In this document: positions 8,210-16,177 of the stretch, piece by piece
How positions within the stretch are numbered: position 1 is the first letter of the stretch
Layout of the letters: the number at the start of each line of letters is the position of its first letter
DNA from: a virus
Reading direction: 5' to 3' (one strand)
IMG/VR virus record: IMGVR_UViG_3300030616_000038
Span: 1-46,935 of that record
DNA: 46,935 bases
The notes under the pieces: model-generated
The model's input: only the letters and a program-made list of their open reading frames with translations
The model's database searches: none
What the model was told of the DNA's origin: nothing
Position numbers and translations under genes: made by a program

Positions 8210-11155
8210 ATGTTTGAGGAAGAGCTAGAGCTTTGGATCGAAAAGTACGTCTTCGGCTACCCTGCAGGAAAGACGCGCATGAAAAAGGGTCTTGTGCGAA
8301 TGATCCCGTCGCACAAGGTCTATTGTGAGCCGTTCTGCGGCGGCGCTTCGGTCTTCTTTGCAAAGGAGCCAAGCGAAACCGAAGTGCTCGCAGACGCGAA
8401 CGCTGAGATCGTGAAAGCGTTCAAGATGATCCAGTCGCTCACGAAGGCAGAGCTTGCCGAGCTTCGCTCGTGTGAGTGGATGGCACGCAAGAAGCTATTC
8501 GAGCGAATGAAGACCGCGAAGCCAGAAGGGAAGGTTGCGAAGCTGCATCGCTTCTTGTATCTGCGATCCTTTTCGTTCAGCCGGCTCGGCGGAGCTACCG
8601 AAAGCGGCCGAAGCCTGTCCGGTTACGATACAGCCAGCGAGGGACGTGCAACCAAGATCGTGGAGCGCGTAGCAAAGGCGATCCCGCGCCTGAAAGGAGT
8701 CAAGCTGGTCGCAGGCGATTACGAGTCGGTGGTCAAGGAATACGATGGCGCCGACACGGTCTTCTTTTTCGATCCTCCTTACGCCGGCTATAACGTGCAG
8801 AGCGGGATCGGAGAGAAAGGTTTCGACGAAGAGCGCTTCCGCAAAGTGCTGAAGTCGATCAAGGGGAAGTTTATTCTGACCTACGGAGTCAAAGGGAAGC
8901 TCGATCTCTCTGGTTTCAAGGTGCAGCGCGTCGCACAGTGGAGATCGGTCGCGCGCGGAGGCAAGGGAGTCAGCCGCGACCAAAATCTTGCCACGCTGGT
9001 CGTGACCAATTTCAAGGGAGCGGTCTACAAGGCTTTCGAAGAGACGGGGCTTGATCTCGAAGATCTCAGGCTACACGTTGACATGCAGCCGATCGCGAAG
9101 TTTTCGGACGGCGGAATGCATGTGCACACGCTCGATCGAAAACGCAAGGAAACCGATCTCGACGGCATTCACTCGCACGTCTTCATGGCTGAAAGTGACG
9201 GGGGTCGCGAACGCATCTTGCGTACCGTTCACGGTGGACCGCACGTGCACACGCTTGCGAAAGAAGACGCAGAGTCCACGCAAGCTGGAGCCAAGCACAA
9301 GCACAAGGTTTTGGTCTACTCGCTCGACCAATACTACACGCCGTCGGAAGTGCTGGAGACTTCAGAAGAGAGCGGGCACACGCACGAGCTAGGCACTTCG
9401 AACACTGCATTCGACGGCGGTCACGTGCACGATCTGGTCACTGAAACCGGAGCGAAGATCAAGTCGCTTACGCCCGGCAAGATTGCCACCATGCAGGTCA
9501 AGAAGAGCGAAGATCCCTACTTGGAGATCCCGACGCACGCTACGCCGCGACCTGCAGTGCTGAAGCTTTGCGCAAGCGACGGAGGTTTCACGGTCGACCT
9601 TTGGCTCGATAACGGCAACCGTGCGATCGGTTGGGGCTTTGAGATTGCACGCGTTCCGGTGGAAGTGGGAAAGCTGGCAGAGCTAGCGAAACGCTTCACC
9701 GTAGAAGGCGATCGCTACGTGGATTCGCTCACGAAGCTGGTCCCGGCGCGCGAGCTCGGCGCTTCAGATCTGGGAATGCTGAAGCTGGAAGGTGAGATCG
9801 AAGGCGGACGGGTCGAATACGTGGATGCGTGCGCATTCGAACACGGGTTGCATACTGAGGATTCGCACGAGTATTTCGTCAGCAAGGGAGCGGAGCTCTC
9901 CGGAGTGATCGACGTGCTTCGTGACGGCTTCGGAAACTGGCATGCCCGGATCCGCAAAAACGATCTGCTTCCGGCAGTGCTGAGTCCGCGAGCCTGTCTC
10001 GAAAAGTGGATCCCACCGCTTGGTCACTCCGGGTTGCCGCAAGCGCTCGAAGCAGTGATCCCGGAGAGCCTGCAGTTTTGGACCGAGAAGAGCGATCGCA
10101 AGCACGCGATCGAGATCCGTGATTTGCTCGTTGCTTCACGCCTGATCACGAAGGACCGGCTTGCGCTAGTGAATGGCGAGATCCGGTTGATAGAAAAGCA
10201 GATCTCTGGACTGTTCGATCCGGGCGAGCCGACCGATCTCGATCCGCAATGGGCGATCAAGGCGGTAGCCGAACGCTTCGGCGGAAACGTGGTCGAGAAA
10301 TTTGGAACAGAGGAAGCTCACATCGAAGGCGAAGCTTTGGCCTTCTACGATCTAACGGCTAGCGCCGACTCGATCGATAGCGTAGCGAAAGCTCTAGCCA
10401 CCGGTTCGACCGACTTTGCTTTGATGTGCATCGACTCAGAGCAAGCACGCGAAGCGCTGTCCAAGTATGGCCGACCGTTCCGAATCATTCCGAGCGATCC
10501 TCACCATGCGGCGGAGGTCTGCAAACGGATCTTTTTGACCAGCTTCCCGCTACTGAAGACCGCAGACGTGCAATGGCTCGAAAGCGAAGAGCTACGCAAG
10601 GCAAGCACGCCGATCGCAAAACCGTTTGCTGGCTTCGATACCTTCGACGATTGCGTGGCCTCAGTAATGGCTGAGCAAGATCTTAGCGAGGAAGACGCAC
10701 GCAAGGTTTGCGGCAAGCTGCAAACCGAAGCAGAGAAGAGCGAAGAGACAGAAACGGTCGACAAGCTCTTTGCGCCCTATACCGATCAGATCTCTTTGCT
10801 GAAGGCTGAAGACGAACGCTACGTGCTTGGTGTAGTTCTCGAGCCGGAGACCAAAGATTCACAGGGCGACGTCTACAGTGCCGAAGAGATCCGCAAAGCC
10901 GCGCACAACTTCATGGCTGAGTTTCAGAACGTGGGTCTCATGCACAGGCGGCTCGTCAATGGGAAGGTCCAGATCCTCGAATCCTTCCTAGCTCCGGTCG
11001 CTTTCAGTGTAGGAAAGGAAAAAGTCAAGAAGGGTACTTGGCTACTCGGTACGCGCGTTTTGGACGCTGATTTGTGGGCTGCAGTGAAGGATCGCAAGCT
11101 CACGGGATACTCAATCGGCGGGTCTGCAATTCGACGTCCTGAGCGCTCTTCTTGA
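8210..11155 (+). CDS. Fusion: Dam-type adenine methylase, His-rich repeats, XkdF-like capsid protease
   Basis: 981 residues, with a good ribosome-binding site (AGGAGCGCGCCCC). Residues about 10-280 form a class D12 N6-adenine methyltransferase: EPFCGGASVFF for AdoMet binding, VLADANAEIVKAF, and the catalytic DPPY in VFFFDPPYAGYN. The family typically methylates GATC. Residues 300-410 carry six HxH motifs (304, 321, 345, 363, 390, 405), most preceded by Gly-Gly or Gly, a likely metal-binding repeat. A middle region (to about 860) includes FDDCVASVMAEQDLSEEDAR, common in phage protease polyproteins. The C-terminus (about 865-981) looks like XkdF, the serine protease that matures the prohead, with H912 (LMHRR) and S968 (GYSIGG) as catalytic candidates. 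The stop codon lies in the -35 box of the next promoter. Confidence 0.87.
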   Translation: MFEEELELWIEKYVFGYPAGKTRMKKGLVRMIPSHKVYCEPFCGGASVFFAKEPSETEVLADANAEIVKAFKMIQSLTKAELAELRSCEWMARKKLFERMKTAKPEGKVAKLHRFLYLRSFSFSRLGGATESGRSLSGYDTASEGRATKIVERVAKAIPRLKGVKLVAGDYESVVKEYDGADTVFFFDPPYAGYNVQSGIGEKGFDEERFRKVLKSIKGKFILTYGVKGKLDLSGFKVQRVAQWRSVARGGKGVSRDQNLATLVVTNFKGAVYKAFEETGLDLEDLRLHVDMQPIAKFSDGGMHVHTLDRKRKETDLDGIHSHVFMAESDGGRERILRTVHGGPHVHTLAKEDAESTQAGAKHKHKVLVYSLDQYYTPSEVLETSEESGHTHELGTSNTAFDGGHVHDLVTETGAKIKSLTPGKIATMQVKKSEDPYLEIPTHATPRPAVLKLCASDGGFTVDLWLDNGNRAIGWGFEIARVPVEVGKLAELAKRFTVEGDRYVDSLTKLVPARELGASDLGMLKLEGEIEGGRVEYVDACAFEHGLHTEDSHEYFVSKGAELSGVIDVLRDGFGNWHARIRKNDLLPAVLSPRACLEKWIPPLGHSGLPQALEAVIPESLQFWTEKSDRKHAIEIRDLLVASRLITKDRLALVNGEIRLIEKQISGLFDPGEPTDLDPQWAIKAVAERFGGNVVEKFGTEEAHIEGEALAFYDLTASADSIDSVAKALATGSTDFALMCIDSEQAREALSKYGRPFRIIPSDPHHAAEVCKRIFLTSFPLLKTADVQWLESEELRKASTPIAKPFAGFDTFDDCVASVMAEQDLSEEDARKVCGKLQTEAEKSEETETVDKLFAPYTDQISLLKAEDERYVLGVVLEPETKDSQGDVYSAEEIRKAAHNFMAEFQNVGLMHRRLVNGKVQILESFLAPVAFSVGKEKVKKGTWLLGTRVLDADLWAAVKDRKLTGYSIGGSAIRRPERSS

Positions 11156-11179
11156 CAGGCTGACCCGCCCCTGTAAGAT
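11152..11179 (+). promoter_or_regulatory. Strong sigma70-like promoter of the scaffold/capsid unit
   Basis: A perfect TTGACA (11152-11157), 16 nt spacer and TAAGAT (11174-11179). It overlaps the stop codon of the upstream fusion gene. The predicted transcription start is about 11186-11188, at the GTG start codon of the scaffold gene, so the transcript would be leaderless or nearly so. Confidence 0.75.
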
Positions 11180-11187
11180 TTTCCTCG

Positions 11188-11940
11188 GTGGCTACTCCAA
11201 AGCCAAAAGATGAACCCGAAACCACGCGGCTGACCGATATGCGCGTTCACGAGGTTTCGTTCGTCGACCGTGCTGCTAACAAGCGGCGTTTCCTACTCAC
11301 GAAAAGGGACGATGACATGAGCAAGCTCGTAGCTGATGGGCGCGGTGGTTTCGTGCTGAAGGCGGACGGGAAGGAAGACGAGTCCGGCAAGAAGGAAGGC
11401 GAGGAGACCGCCGAGAAGGGGAAGGCCGATCCCAAGAAGGAAGAGAAAGAGGGAGACGGCAAGAAGGAAGGCGAAGAGACCGCCGAGAAGGGGAAGGCCG
11501 ATCCCAAGAAGGAAGGCGAGGAAGAGGAAGGCAAGGAAGAGAAAGCCAAGAAGAGCACGGTCGCAAAGCTCAATGCTACCGCCGAACGGATCCTCGACGT
11601 CGCCAAAGCTGTTTCGGAAGGCAAGGAGATCCCGGAAGGCTTCGCCGACGAGGTTGCGAAGATGGCCGCGGCTTGCTCCGGAGCAGAGGTCAAGAAGAGC
11701 GAGTCCAAGCAAGAGCCAACGGCTGAGCTGGTAGAGCTCACCAAGAAGGTCGGCGAGCTCGCGGAGACCGTGAGCAAGCAAGCGAAGACGATCGAATCGC
11801 AGAGCGAAGAGATCAAGAAGCTCAGTGCCGAGCCTGGCGATTCACGTGCACGCTCTCCCGAGGGAGTAGCGAAGGGCGCCGGCGATCACGTCGCGTGGCC
11901 GTCTGATCTCAACCGGTCGCAGCCGAAGGAAACTTTCTGA
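11188..11940 (+). CDS. Capsid scaffold-like protein
   Basis: 250 residues. The N-terminus has TRLTDMRVHEVSFVDRAANK, a segment typical of proteins made next to XkdF-like proteases, followed by a long Lys/Glu-rich low-complexity section and a C-terminal helical coiled coil (ELVELTKKVGELAETVSKQ). Charged, helical, and placed immediately before the major capsid gene, it fits an internal scaffold that guides prohead assembly and is then removed by the protease. The GTG at 11188 has no ribosome-binding site but sits at the predicted transcription start. A second start at ATG 11317, preceded by AAAGGGACGATGAC, could give a shorter 207-residue form. A 58-bp segment is duplicated (see repeat). Confidence 0.75.
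   Translation: MATPKPKDEPETTRLTDMRVHEVSFVDRAANKRRFLLTKRDDDMSKLVADGRGGFVLKADGKEDESGKKEGEETAEKGKADPKKEEKEGDGKKEGEETAEKGKADPKKEGEEEEGKEEKAKKSTVAKLNATAERILDVAKAVSEGKEIPEGFADEVAKMAAACSGAEVKKSESKQEPTAELVELTKKVGELAETVSKQAKTIESQSEEIKKLSAEPGDSRARSPEGVAKGAGDHVAWPSDLNRSQPKETF
11386..11515 (+). repeat. 72-bp-period duplication in scaffold gene
   Basis: Two 58-bp copies (11386-11443 and 11458-11515) differ at a single base (GAGGAG versus GAAGAG) and encode GKKEGEETAEKGKADPKKE twice. The in-frame, nearly identical copies indicate a recent tandem duplication lengthening the charged section. Confidence 0.95.
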
Positions 11941-11942
11941 GC

Positions 11943-11980
11943 TTCCGAAAGGAGCTCGTCGGATCGGTCCCGAAAGGGGC
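11943..11980 (+). promoter_or_regulatory. Tandem GAAA-tetraloop hairpins in the capsid gene leader
   Basis: TCC-GAAA-GGA (11944-11953) and GTCCC-GAAA-GGGGC (11967-11980) are two short hairpins with GNRA loops, in the 85-nt gap between scaffold and major capsid genes. They lack a following T-run, so they are more likely mRNA-stabilising or translation-tuning elements than terminators. Confidence 0.45.
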
Positions 11981-12025
11981 AGCACCAAGAGGAATCCACT
12001 CCAAGCAAGCAAAGGACCAAGCGCC

Positions 12026-12958
12026 ATGATGGACAATCGTAGCCTTCTGGAGAAGGCCGATCTGCAGCTGAGCGATCTGCTGACCGACGGCGGGCTTCTC
12101 ACCGAAGCACAGGCAATGAAGTTCCTTCGGGTCATGATCGACCAAGCGGTGGTGACGAAGATCGCGACCGTGAAACCGATGAAGTCCCACAAGGAAGAGA
12201 TCGACAAGATCCAGTTCGCGTCGCGCATCTTGCGCGCCGGCTCCGAGGGTATTGCGCTTGCCGAGAGTGACCGCGCGAAGCCGACCACCGACAAGGTCGA
12301 GCTCGACGCTCAGCTCTTCAAGGCTGAAGTGCGGCTCACCAACGAAGTTCTGGAAGACAATATCGAGCGCGGCACGCTTCGCCAAACCGTGATGACCCTC
12401 ATGGCCGAGCGCATCGCTACGGACATGGACGAAGTCGTGGTCAATGGCGATACCACGAGCACCGATCCCTTCCTCGCACAATTCGACGGGATTCTGAAGC
12501 AGAGCACGAGCAACACGGTCGATGCAGCCGGCGCCCGGCTCACCAAGACGGTCCTGAAGGATACGTTCCGCGCAATGCCGAATCCCTTTCGCAAGGGAAA
12601 GCGGTTGCTCCGCTTCCTCACGTCGAGCAATGCAGAGATCGACTACCGTGATTCGCTGAGCGATCGTGCGACCGAGGTCGGCGATCGTGCGCTGATCAAT
12701 GATCAGCCGATCGGCTACTCCGGGATCCCGGTTCTGGACGTGGACGTGATGCCGGAAGATCAGGGCACGGGCGACAAGACTTCCGTGATCCTCACCAACC
12801 CCAAAAACATCAACGTCGGGATCTGGCGGCAGATTCGGATCGAAACGGACAAGCTGATCCGTGAAGGCGTCATGTTGATCGTGGCTTCGCTGCGATTCGA
12901 CTGCAAGTACGCGCACGAACCGGCGACCGTGAAGACCTACAACGTGCTCGCTGCCTAG
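12026..12958 (+). CDS. Major capsid protein (HK97 fold)
   Basis: 310 residues, with the ribosome-binding site AAAGGA 12 nt upstream. The protein shows the features of a compact HK97-fold capsid protein: an N-terminal helix (SLLEKADLQLSDLLTDGG), an extended E-loop-like segment around KIQFASRILRAGSEG, the long spine-helix region LTNEVLEDNIERGTLRQTVM to ERIATDMDEVVVNGD, and a beta-rich A-domain with GYSGIPVLDVDVMP and TNPKNINVGIWRQIRIE. It forms the icosahedral shell. Neighbouring protease, scaffold and decoration-like genes confirm the assignment. The opposite strand also has a long open frame, which I treat as a shadow. Confidence 0.9.
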   Translation: MMDNRSLLEKADLQLSDLLTDGGLLTEAQAMKFLRVMIDQAVVTKIATVKPMKSHKEEIDKIQFASRILRAGSEGIALAESDRAKPTTDKVELDAQLFKAEVRLTNEVLEDNIERGTLRQTVMTLMAERIATDMDEVVVNGDTTSTDPFLAQFDGILKQSTSNTVDAAGARLTKTVLKDTFRAMPNPFRKGKRLLRFLTSSNAEIDYRDSLSDRATEVGDRALINDQPIGYSGIPVLDVDVMPEDQGTGDKTSVILTNPKNINVGIWRQIRIETDKLIREGVMLIVASLRFDCKYAHEPATVKTYNVLAA

Positions 12959-13000
12959 CGGCTGAGCGCAAACGCGCAGGAGTAGACTTCCACTTGTAGC

Positions 13001-13027
13001 GCCCGGCTCCGCTGATAGGAGCCGGGC
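13001..13027 (+). terminator. Perfect 10-bp hairpin after the major capsid gene
   Basis: GCCCGGCTCC, loop GCTGATA, GGAGCCGGGC. The stem is perfect and GC-rich, 42 nt after the capsid stop codon. There is no T-run after it, so it could be a partial terminator that sets capsid to decoration ratios, or a 3' stabiliser of the capsid message. Confidence 0.6.
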
Positions 13028-13072
13028 ACCGACCGACCAAGCCAAGCCAGTTTCACAGGGAGACCGAGATCA

Positions 13073-13384
13073 ATGGCACTTGCAAACCTCAAAGTGAATG
13101 AAGCGGCCGCAGGCGATGGACCGCTTTTCATGGACCGGATCGAGTTCGACGGAGACAGCACCTACGTCGCAGGCGGGACCGCGGATTTCGAAGACGCTTA
13201 CCAAGCGCTCGTCGGCGCGGCTCGCACGATCGTTGCCGTGCTCGACGCAAACATCGGAAACCAAGTTCTTCAGTACGATCACGCCAACGACAAACTCTTG
13301 GTTCGGTTGCTCTCGACCGGTGCCGAAGTGGCCAACGGCGATCTCTCCGGCACCAAGTACCACTGTACGATCGTCTCCAAGTAG
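13073..13384 (+). CDS. Probable head decoration protein
   Basis: 103 residues, preceded by a ribosome-binding site (CAGGGAGACCGAGATCA). The small beta-rich sequence (LFMDRIEFDGDSTYVAGGTADF, then DANIGNQVLQYDHANDKLLVR) immediately after the major capsid gene is the usual size and place of a capsid-stabilising decoration protein. I do not recognise a specific family, so the role is inferred from position. A strong hairpin separates it from the capsid gene. Confidence 0.65.
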   Translation: MALANLKVNEAAAGDGPLFMDRIEFDGDSTYVAGGTADFEDAYQALVGAARTIVAVLDANIGNQVLQYDHANDKLLVRLLSTGAEVANGDLSGTKYHCTIVSK

Positions 13385-13461
13385 ACCGGCGGCGCTTTCG
13401 CTTTTCGATCTCGGCTTCATGCGGTAGCGTGCGGGTGCGTTACCGCGAGGAAGGGTAGGAA

Positions 13462-13698
13462 ATGGCAACCATCAAATCGAGCTTCGGATCAGGCGGCGCA
13501 AACCTCGTGCCGGGCGGATCGGGTGGAGACCCGACGCTCGCCGATGCGCTGCGAGACGTCGCGGATGATCTCGCAGCAATGCGAACGGCGCTCACGACGC
13601 TCACTGCAAAGATCGACGCTGACGCCGGCGATACCGGCGGGGACTCGGATTACGCGAGCACGTGTGATCCAGCGGCGCTACTGACGATCAAGGGCTGA
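13462..13698 (+). CDS. Small hypothetical protein
   Basis: 78 residues after a strong purine-rich ribosome-binding site (GAGGAAGGGTAGGAA). It has a Gly/Ser-rich N-terminus (SSFGSGGANLVPGGSGG), a helical middle (LADALRDVADDLAAMRTALT, heptad-like) and a short end with one Cys. The pattern of a flexible lead plus a trimeric-type coiled coil is common in head-module small proteins of phages. Function unknown. Confidence 0.6.
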   Translation: MATIKSSFGSGGANLVPGGSGGDPTLADALRDVADDLAAMRTALTTLTAKIDADAGDTGGDSDYASTCDPAALLTIKG

Positions 13699-13702
13699 TC
13701 CG

Positions 13703-14236
13703 ATGGCAGCGAGCAAAAAGGCGACGCGCAAACCGCGCGGCAAGAAATCATCGCCTTCCGCTGCCTCGAAGCCACAAGCTCCGGATCCTTTCGATCTGGA
13801 AGACGAAGACGAGGAAAGGGAAGAGAGCGTGTCAAAAGAGCCACCGCGAGAAACCGAAGAGACGGACAGCTGGACCGAAGATCTTGGCGAGCCACTACGG
13901 GAAGCAGCGCCACCGGAGCCAGCAGAAAAGCCGAAGCCAGTAGCGAAGCCGGGACCGAAAGCTGAGCTGTTGGTGAGGATCAGACCCTACAATCCGAAGC
14001 GTGGTCAGACCATGCGCTCTTTCGGATTCAAGGGGAGCCGATTCAAGGTCGAGCAAGGATGGTATCGGGTGCCGCGCGAGATCGGGGAGTATCTCTCCGG
14101 AGTGCGCTGCTCGGATCTCGACCCGGATTCACAGCTTGCGTTCGATGTTTGCTCCGAAGCTGAAGCGCGGAGGATCATCGAAGCAGAGGCAAACGAAGCC
14201 GACCGCGGCACACCGGCAAAGCCGATCCTACCCTAG
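13703..14236 (+). CDS. Hypothetical protein with disordered N-terminus
   Basis: 177 residues. Residues 1-35 are basic (KKATRKPRGKKS), 36-95 acidic and Pro-rich, and both look disordered. The C-terminal part (about 90-177), LLVRIRPYNPKRGQTMRSFGFKGSRFKVEQGWYRVP, reads as a small folded beta domain, followed by a helix. Starts four bases after the preceding stop, so likely co-translated. A similar fold-plus-tail layout occurs in some phage connector accessories, but I make no family claim. Confidence 0.65.
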   Translation: MAASKKATRKPRGKKSSPSAASKPQAPDPFDLEDEDEEREESVSKEPPRETEETDSWTEDLGEPLREAAPPEPAEKPKPVAKPGPKAELLVRIRPYNPKRGQTMRSFGFKGSRFKVEQGWYRVPREIGEYLSGVRCSDLDPDSQLAFDVCSEAEARRIIEAEANEADRGTPAKPILP

Positions 14237-14263
14237 CGGCTACCAGAGCCGGTCCGGGTAGAG

Positions 14264-14269
14264 TACCCT
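14264..14269 (+). promoter_or_regulatory. Candidate -10 box (TACCCT) before 14276
   Basis: TACCCT ends 6 nt before the ATG at 14276, in a 39-nt gap that also has two small hairpins, CGGCT/AGCCG (14237-14251) and GGGTA-GAG-TACCC (14256-14268). No -35 match is seen and no ribosome-binding site is present. Confidence 0.3.
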
Positions 14270-14275
14270 AGCTGC

Positions 14276-14650
14276 ATGGACGGGCCGAAGCGGAACGCGG
14301 AGCTCCCGGTCAGGCTTGCGCCTGAGCTGGTCGCGGATACTCTGGCCGACCGGATCACAGCTGATCTTGAGCGCGAGATTGCCACGCTAAGGGCTTCGGG
14401 CGAGCTCAGGGTGGTAGTGGACCGGGCCGTAGCGAAAGCGGCTGAGCGTGGCGCTCTGCGGGGGGAAGTGCTGGTTTCAGCAATGGCCGGGATCCTAGTG
14501 CTTCACGTGCGGAGATCTCGGAGCCTGATCCGCGCGCGGAGCCTGGAAGTGCTGGAAGCGATCCAGCTCAGCGCAATCCCCGTCCAATTGGTCGACCGAC
14601 CAAGGAAAGGACCGATCGATGGTAGCGCTTGCGAAAGGCGAAGCGAGTAG
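14276..14650 (+). CDS. Hypothetical helical protein
   Basis: 124 residues, Ala/Leu/Arg-rich and predicted helical (LAPELVADTLADRITADLER, then VVVDRAVAKAAERGALRGEV). The C-terminal 11 residues overlap the next gene by 32 bases in another frame. No motif is recognised. It lies just before the head-tail connector. I accept it because the frame is open, the codon style resembles neighbours, and a -10-like box stands at the leaderless spacing, but confidence is moderate. Confidence 0.55.
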   Translation: MDGPKRNAELPVRLAPELVADTLADRITADLEREIATLRASGELRVVVDRAVAKAAERGALRGEVLVSAMAGILVLHVRRSRSLIRARSLEVLEAIQLSAIPVQLVDRPRKGPIDGSACERRSE

Positions 14651-15659
14651 CACGAGCAACCCGAAGCTCTGGCTTGCTCTGCAAGTAGAAGGTCGCTTAA
14701 CCGATCCGGTTTCGCTCACCTTCCAGATCTTCGATCGGACCACGGAAGAGAAACAGATCGCTCCGGTTTCGATTGAAGGTCCGACCGCGGTGGACCTGAA
14801 TACGGATCGGTTGGGGCTTGGTCGCTATGTGGCGAGCTACGTAGCGCCAACCACAACCGGTCTCTATCGCATTCGGTGGACCTGGCAACTCGAAGCCGGT
14901 GGTCCGTCGCGAACGGTGGATCGAGACTTCGAGGTATTGGCCGGAGTGGTTAGCTCTGATCCAATGTACGCGTTGGTTTCTGACCTGCGCGCGGAAGGAG
15001 TAGAGGGAGACAGCGCGAGCGATCTACGCATTCAGACAGCGTTGCTTTTTGCTTCGCGCATGATCGATCGAATCACCGGTCGCTTTTTCTCTCCACGGTA
15101 TAGCACGTACCGGTTCGATGGACGTCACGGCCGCAAGCTGACCATGTGGGATCCGATCATTGCTCTCGAAGAGCTCGAGATTGAAACCGAGTTGATTGAA
15201 CCGATCGGCACGCTGGTCTCAATCAATGACGTCCGGATCTACAATCGGCACCTTTCGCAAAACATGACCAATCCGGATGATCGCAACTCTCCGAAGATCG
15301 AGTTTGTGGAGCTCGAAGGGATCCCGGAAGCTCGCGGTCTACGCTTCCCGAGTGGCGTCCAAAATATCAAGGTGACGGGTCTCTTTGGCTACACCGATTT
15401 CGACGGCTCGCCACTTGGCAAGACGCCTGATCTGATCCGGCATGCAGCGAAGCTGATCACATTGCGCGAGATCCCTACACTGACAGAGAGCGGTTGCCGT
15501 GCGGATGCTCGCGACGGTTGGCGCGTAACGGAAGAGCGCACACGCGATCAGACCGTGAAGTATGGCAGCCAAGCGAAATGGGGGCAGTGGATCGGAGATC
15601 CGGAGATCGATCAGATCCTCGTGATGTTCATGCGACCGCCTGATTTGGGGGCGACGTAA
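14619..15659 (+). CDS. Head-tail connector (gp6-like) with N-terminal Ig-like domain
   Basis: 346 residues with a good ribosome-binding site (AAGGAAAGGACCGATCG). Residues 1-110 look like an Ig-like beta sandwich (LTFQIFDRTTEEKQ, then GRYVASYVAPTTTGLYRIRW). Residues about 115-346 look like a head-tail connector of the gp6/YqbG type: LRIQTALLFASRMIDRITGR, then the beta section ALEELEIETEL and the late helix PDLIRHAAKLITLREIPT. In such proteins a ring docks below the portal. The stop shares a base with the next start (TAATG), so the next connector gene is probably coupled. Confidence 0.75.
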   Translation: MVALAKGEASSTSNPKLWLALQVEGRLTDPVSLTFQIFDRTTEEKQIAPVSIEGPTAVDLNTDRLGLGRYVASYVAPTTTGLYRIRWTWQLEAGGPSRTVDRDFEVLAGVVSSDPMYALVSDLRAEGVEGDSASDLRIQTALLFASRMIDRITGRFFSPRYSTYRFDGRHGRKLTMWDPIIALEELEIETELIEPIGTLVSINDVRIYNRHLSQNMTNPDDRNSPKIEFVELEGIPEARGLRFPSGVQNIKVTGLFGYTDFDGSPLGKTPDLIRHAAKLITLREIPTLTESGCRADARDGWRVTEERTRDQTVKYGSQAKWGQWIGDPEIDQILVMFMRPPDLGAT

Positions 15660-16177
15660 TGTACCGTGGCCGATTGATTTTTCCTTTCCTCGCAGTGATC
15701 GGCAGGCTCGACGTCAATGCGAGCTCGCAAGATCCGGACGGTTCCGGAGAGCTGACCGAAGGCTACGATTCGGTCTTCAGGGAGCCGCATACCTACACCG
15801 ATTCAGCGGAGCAGCGGCAAGACACGCGCAAGGAAAGGTGCGTAATCGTACCGTGCCAGGTCGAAGATCAGGTCTGGGAAGCACAGCGACAGATCCAAGC
15901 CGGAAACAATCCGGATTCTCGTATGGTGTTGGTCTTCCACTTTTCCGATCTCGAAAGGCTCGGTCTAGTGAATCGCACGACCGGGGTTGCAGAGCTTCAC
16001 CCAAACGATCGGCTCGATCGCTTGCTGAACTGCCGGACCAAGAAGCTGGTCCAGAGCTTCCGTAATCCGCCTGGTCTGTTTGCGATCAGCTGCACTCCTG
16101 CAGGCTTCGGTCTTGGTGGATCTCGCAACCTGCTGGTTTGCGTTTTCGAAGAGCGCGAGCAGGGAGTCACCGGGTGA
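15659..16177 (+). CDS. Probable head closure or head-tail joining protein
   Basis: 172 residues starting in a TAATG overlap with the connector gene. The sequence is beta-rich with two Cys regions (VIVPCQVEDQVWEAQ and FAISCTPAGFG). Its place between the gp6-like connector and the gp10-like tail completion protein is the usual slot of a head closure (stopper) protein. Sequence alone does not prove the family. The TGA overlaps the next start in GTGA (16174-16177). Confidence 0.6.
   Translation: MYRGRLIFPFLAVIGRLDVNASSQDPDGSGELTEGYDSVFREPHTYTDSAEQRQDTRKERCVIVPCQVEDQVWEAQRQIQAGNNPDSRMVLVFHFSDLERLGLVNRTTGVAELHPNDRLDRLLNCRTKKLVQSFRNPPGLFAISCTPAGFGLGGSRNLLVCVFEEREQGVTG

Noticed and set aside
11909-13045. 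378-residue reverse open frame across the major capsid gene
   Set aside because: The forward frame is a clear HK97-fold capsid protein with a ribosome-binding site; the reverse frame is a GC-bias shadow without recognisable motifs.
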